DNA of 6,347 nt, taken from contig CAYJME010000193.1 of NCBI GenBank assembly GCA_964370795.1, forward strand, positions 1-6,347, in the 5' to 3' direction. Below are positions 6,020-6,347 of this stretch, piece by piece; the first letter of the stretch is position 1; the number at the start of each line of letters is the position of its first letter. The DNA comes from JAHFOW01 sp964370795. GTDB taxonomy: Bacteria > Planctomycetota > Brocadiia > Brocadiales > Brocadiaceae. The position numbers were made by a program, and so were the translations under genes. The notes under the pieces were generated by a model. That model saw nothing but the letters and a program-made list of their open reading frames with translations, did no database searches and had not been told where the DNA came from.

Positions 6020-6347
6020 ATGAATAACATCAAACCAGGCAGTATCATCAAAGGTTCCAAGTGGTCTGAGCCTGTCGAGATAAAATTCATCGAAGACATT
6101 GGCAACTATATCCATATCATCGACGCTACTGACCGAGCCAGAGAACCTATCGATCAGATAATTCCTCGTGATAAGTTTTCTAATTTTTGTACTGAGGAAA
6201 TAGCATCTCCTTTTTCGGAAGAACCGTGGAAGGTCTTCCTTGCACTTGAAACAATTCGCTATCGGCTTGCATCCCTGTACGATCCTTTATTAGCAATGAA
6301 CATCTCCAAGGTAGACCCGCTTCCCCACCAGATTGAAGGCGTCTACG
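6020..6347 (+). CDS. N-terminus of a probable SNF2-type (helicase superfamily 2) protein, partial
   Basis: An open frame of 109 codons runs off the window end. It starts MNNIKPGSIIKGSKWSEP, and the last residues read DPLPHQIEGVY (about 99-109). The LPHQ..(A/G)VY pattern is the Q-motif-like lead-in seen just before the Walker A site of many SNF2-family ATPases. The ATPase core itself would lie beyond the window. The N-terminal pattern resembles, from memory, large helicase-related proteins that often sit with DNA methylases and ATPases in anti-phage islands. That assignment is inference. The ATG at 6020 is preferred because the frame is closed by TAA at 5972 with no other start between. The ribosome-binding site is weak (A-rich GAAGAAAAAG only). 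The gene is co-directional with porG after a 211-base gap with its own candidate promoter. Confidence 0.7.
   Translation, partial: MNNIKPGSIIKGSKWSEPVEIKFIEDIGNYIHIIDATDRAREPIDQIIPRDKFSNFCTEEIASPFSEEPWKVFLALETIRYRLASLYDPLLAMNISKVDPLPHQIEGVY

Noticed and set aside
6061..6080. TGAGCCTGTCGAG resembling a common intergenic repeat core
   Set aside because: It lies in frame within the helicase-like gene and encodes WSEPVE, fitting the protein context, so it needs no repeat explanation.
1..6347. CRISPR array, tRNA, rRNA or insertion-sequence transposase
   Set aside because: No spaced direct repeats of 25-40 bases, no cloverleaf or rRNA segments, and no transposase-like frame on either strand.

Overview
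The window carries five protein-coding genes. Four are housekeeping or central-metabolism genes, and one is a partial helicase-like gene at the right edge. On the minus strand, reading right to left, lie a ROK-family sugar kinase, lepA (elongation factor 4) and lepB (signal peptidase I). On the plus strand lie a fused gamma/delta subunit of a 2-oxoacid:ferredoxin oxidoreductase (porG-type) and, after a short repeat-rich gap, the first 109 codons of a probable SNF2-type helicase.

Organism (inference): an anaerobic or microaerophilic bacterium of moderate GC. The LepB is 501 residues, with three zinc-ribbon-like CxxC pairs and a jelly-roll-like insertion. Together with a pyruvate-type ferredoxin oxidoreductase and GTG/TTG starts, this points to a planctomycete, possibly of the anammox (Brocadiales) group. 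No rRNA or other marker is present to confirm this.

Layout. 1-74: nothing convincing. 75-1580 (-): lepB. 1581-1757: spacer with a perfect 19-bp inverted repeat that almost touches the lepA stop. 1758-3554 (-): lepA. 3521-4507 (-): ROK kinase, overlapping lepA by 34 bases. 4508-4914: divergent control region with a near-consensus promoter for the minus-strand operon, a candidate promoter for porG, and a five-copy tandem array of a 9-base unit plus one detached copy. 4915-5808 (+): porG-type gene, whose stop codon lies inside a small palindrome. 5809-6019: two hairpins and a candidate promoter. 6020-6347 (+): helicase-like gene, cut by the window end.

How it fits together. The ROK-lepA-lepB block looks like one transcription unit, with the classic lepA-lepB pairing placed behind a sugar kinase. 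The porG-type gene encodes the electron-transfer part of an enzyme linking acetyl-CoA (or another acyl-CoA) to its 2-oxoacid. Its catalytic alpha and beta partners are not next to it downstream. Instead the neighbour is a helicase of a type often found in DNA-modification or defence islands, so the window may end at the border of an accessory region. The signals most worth a second look are the built-up LepB, the period-9 array between the divergent genes, and two GTAG-type palindromes, each placed exactly at the 3' end of a gene.
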